Made by a program: the position numbers and the translations under genes
Notes under the pieces: model-generated
Database searches by the model: none
What the model saw: the letters and a program-made list of their open reading frames with translations, nothing else
What the model was told of the DNA's origin: nothing
NCBI GenBank assembly: GCA_900555005.1
Contig: USJM01000092.1
Coordinates: forward strand, 1 to 7,005
Direction of reading: 5' to 3'
Length of the DNA: 7,005 nt
Source: an uncultured Lachnospiraceae bacterium
Lineage (GTDB): Bacteria > Bacillota_A > Clostridia > Lachnospirales > Lachnospiraceae
Shown here: one piece after another, positions 6,660 through 7,005 of the stretch
How the letters are laid out: every line of letters starts with the position of its first letter
Position numbering within the stretch: position 1 is the stretch's first letter

Positions 6660-7005
6660 TCAACCGCACGTGATCTCAAGGACGGCTGCAAGGTTACCCC
6701 GTTTTCCGGCCAGCGCCCGGTGGGAAAACAGGACACCCGCATTCTCCGCCGTACAGATGTCCGGCACGGAGATATGATCCGGCACGAGGCCCGCACGAAG
6801 GAAATTTGCCCTGCAGGCTTCCTGCAGGTTCAGCATCGCATGTCCGTCCCTGCCCGGAGATACAATCCGTCCCACTGCGCCGTCCGGACGGTTTTGCCCA
6901 TCGCTCTCCTCCATCTGATATTTCTCCGAAAACCGCGCCGCGACATCCCGCTGACCTCATAGCAGTCCCCGCAGATGGATGGGCCGATCGCTGCCACGAT
7001 CACGG
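6660..7005 (-). CDS. pgeF: Peptidoglycan editing factor PgeF / YfiH-type laccase-domain protein, 5'-partial, frameshifted
   Basis: This is the C-terminal third of a YfiH/PgeF family protein (COG1496). E. coli PgeF removes L-Ser wrongly added to UDP-MurNAc, and other members act on purine nucleosides. From the right edge the frame reads VIVAAIGPSICGDCYEVSG. It must then shift by one base at the GGG of 6949-6947 to continue DVAARFSEKYQMEESDGQN. The rest reads MLNLQEACRANFLRAGL, HISVPDICTAENAGVLFSHR and ALAGKRGNLAAVLEITCG to TGA at 6662-6660. The IGPSIC..CYEV block and the LFSHR..GGKRGNLA-type ending are diagnostic. One G is missing from what should be a GGGG run, probably a sequence error. The metal-ligand His/Cys residues (TADC and HAGWRG motifs) lie upstream, outside the window. 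The acidic/polar insert near EESDGQNRPDGAVG is not part of the usual core. Confidence 0.87.

Overview
The window reads as chromosomal housekeeping DNA from a Clostridia-class Firmicute, most likely a Lachnospiraceae member. The evidence is the cluster of a PDZ/radical SAM/DUF512 protein, der and plsY, a long-form PRPP synthetase of the kind found in that family, strong AGGAGG-type ribosome binding sites, and a substrate-binding protein with a Glu/Thr/Ala-rich tail. No mobile element, phage gene, CRISPR array, tRNA or rRNA was seen.

Layout. From the left, on the minus strand: the 5' part of an ABC permease (1-559), a 230-base gap with two promoter candidates and a terminator-like hairpin, and the substrate-binding protein (790-1809) behind its own promoter (1887-1915). 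Next, also minus, comes the operon DUF512 radical SAM protein (3942-5267), der (2619-3945) and plsY (1920-2597). It is transcribed leftward from a promoter near 5321-5349. The DUF512 and der genes overlap by ATGA, and der and plsY are 21 bases apart. A 182-base divergent promoter region separates this operon from prs on the plus strand (5450-6616). A 15-bp stem terminator lies directly after prs. The 3' end of a convergent minus-strand pgeF/yfiH gene (6660-7005) closes the window.

Jobs. The permease and binding protein belong to the TrpXYZ-like ABC uptake family (COG2984/COG4120); the ATPase would lie beyond the left edge. Der acts in 50S ribosome assembly and PlsY makes lysophosphatidic acid for phospholipids. 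Prs makes PRPP for nucleotides, His and Trp. PgeF-type proteins edit peptidoglycan precursors or act on purine nucleosides. The DUF512 protein is conserved but functionally unknown.

The main anomaly is four separate one-base losses that break reading frames: one in the permease, two in der and one in pgeF. Adding one base at each site restores a full family match, and der returns to a normal 442 residues. Der is essential in the bacteria tested, and at least three of the losses fit a shortened G/C run. The likeliest cause is uncorrected sequencing or assembly error rather than gene decay. I found no convincing new biological system. The best leads are the uncharacterised radical SAM protein coupled to der, a perfect palindrome inside the binding-protein promoter, and the structured leader before the permease.
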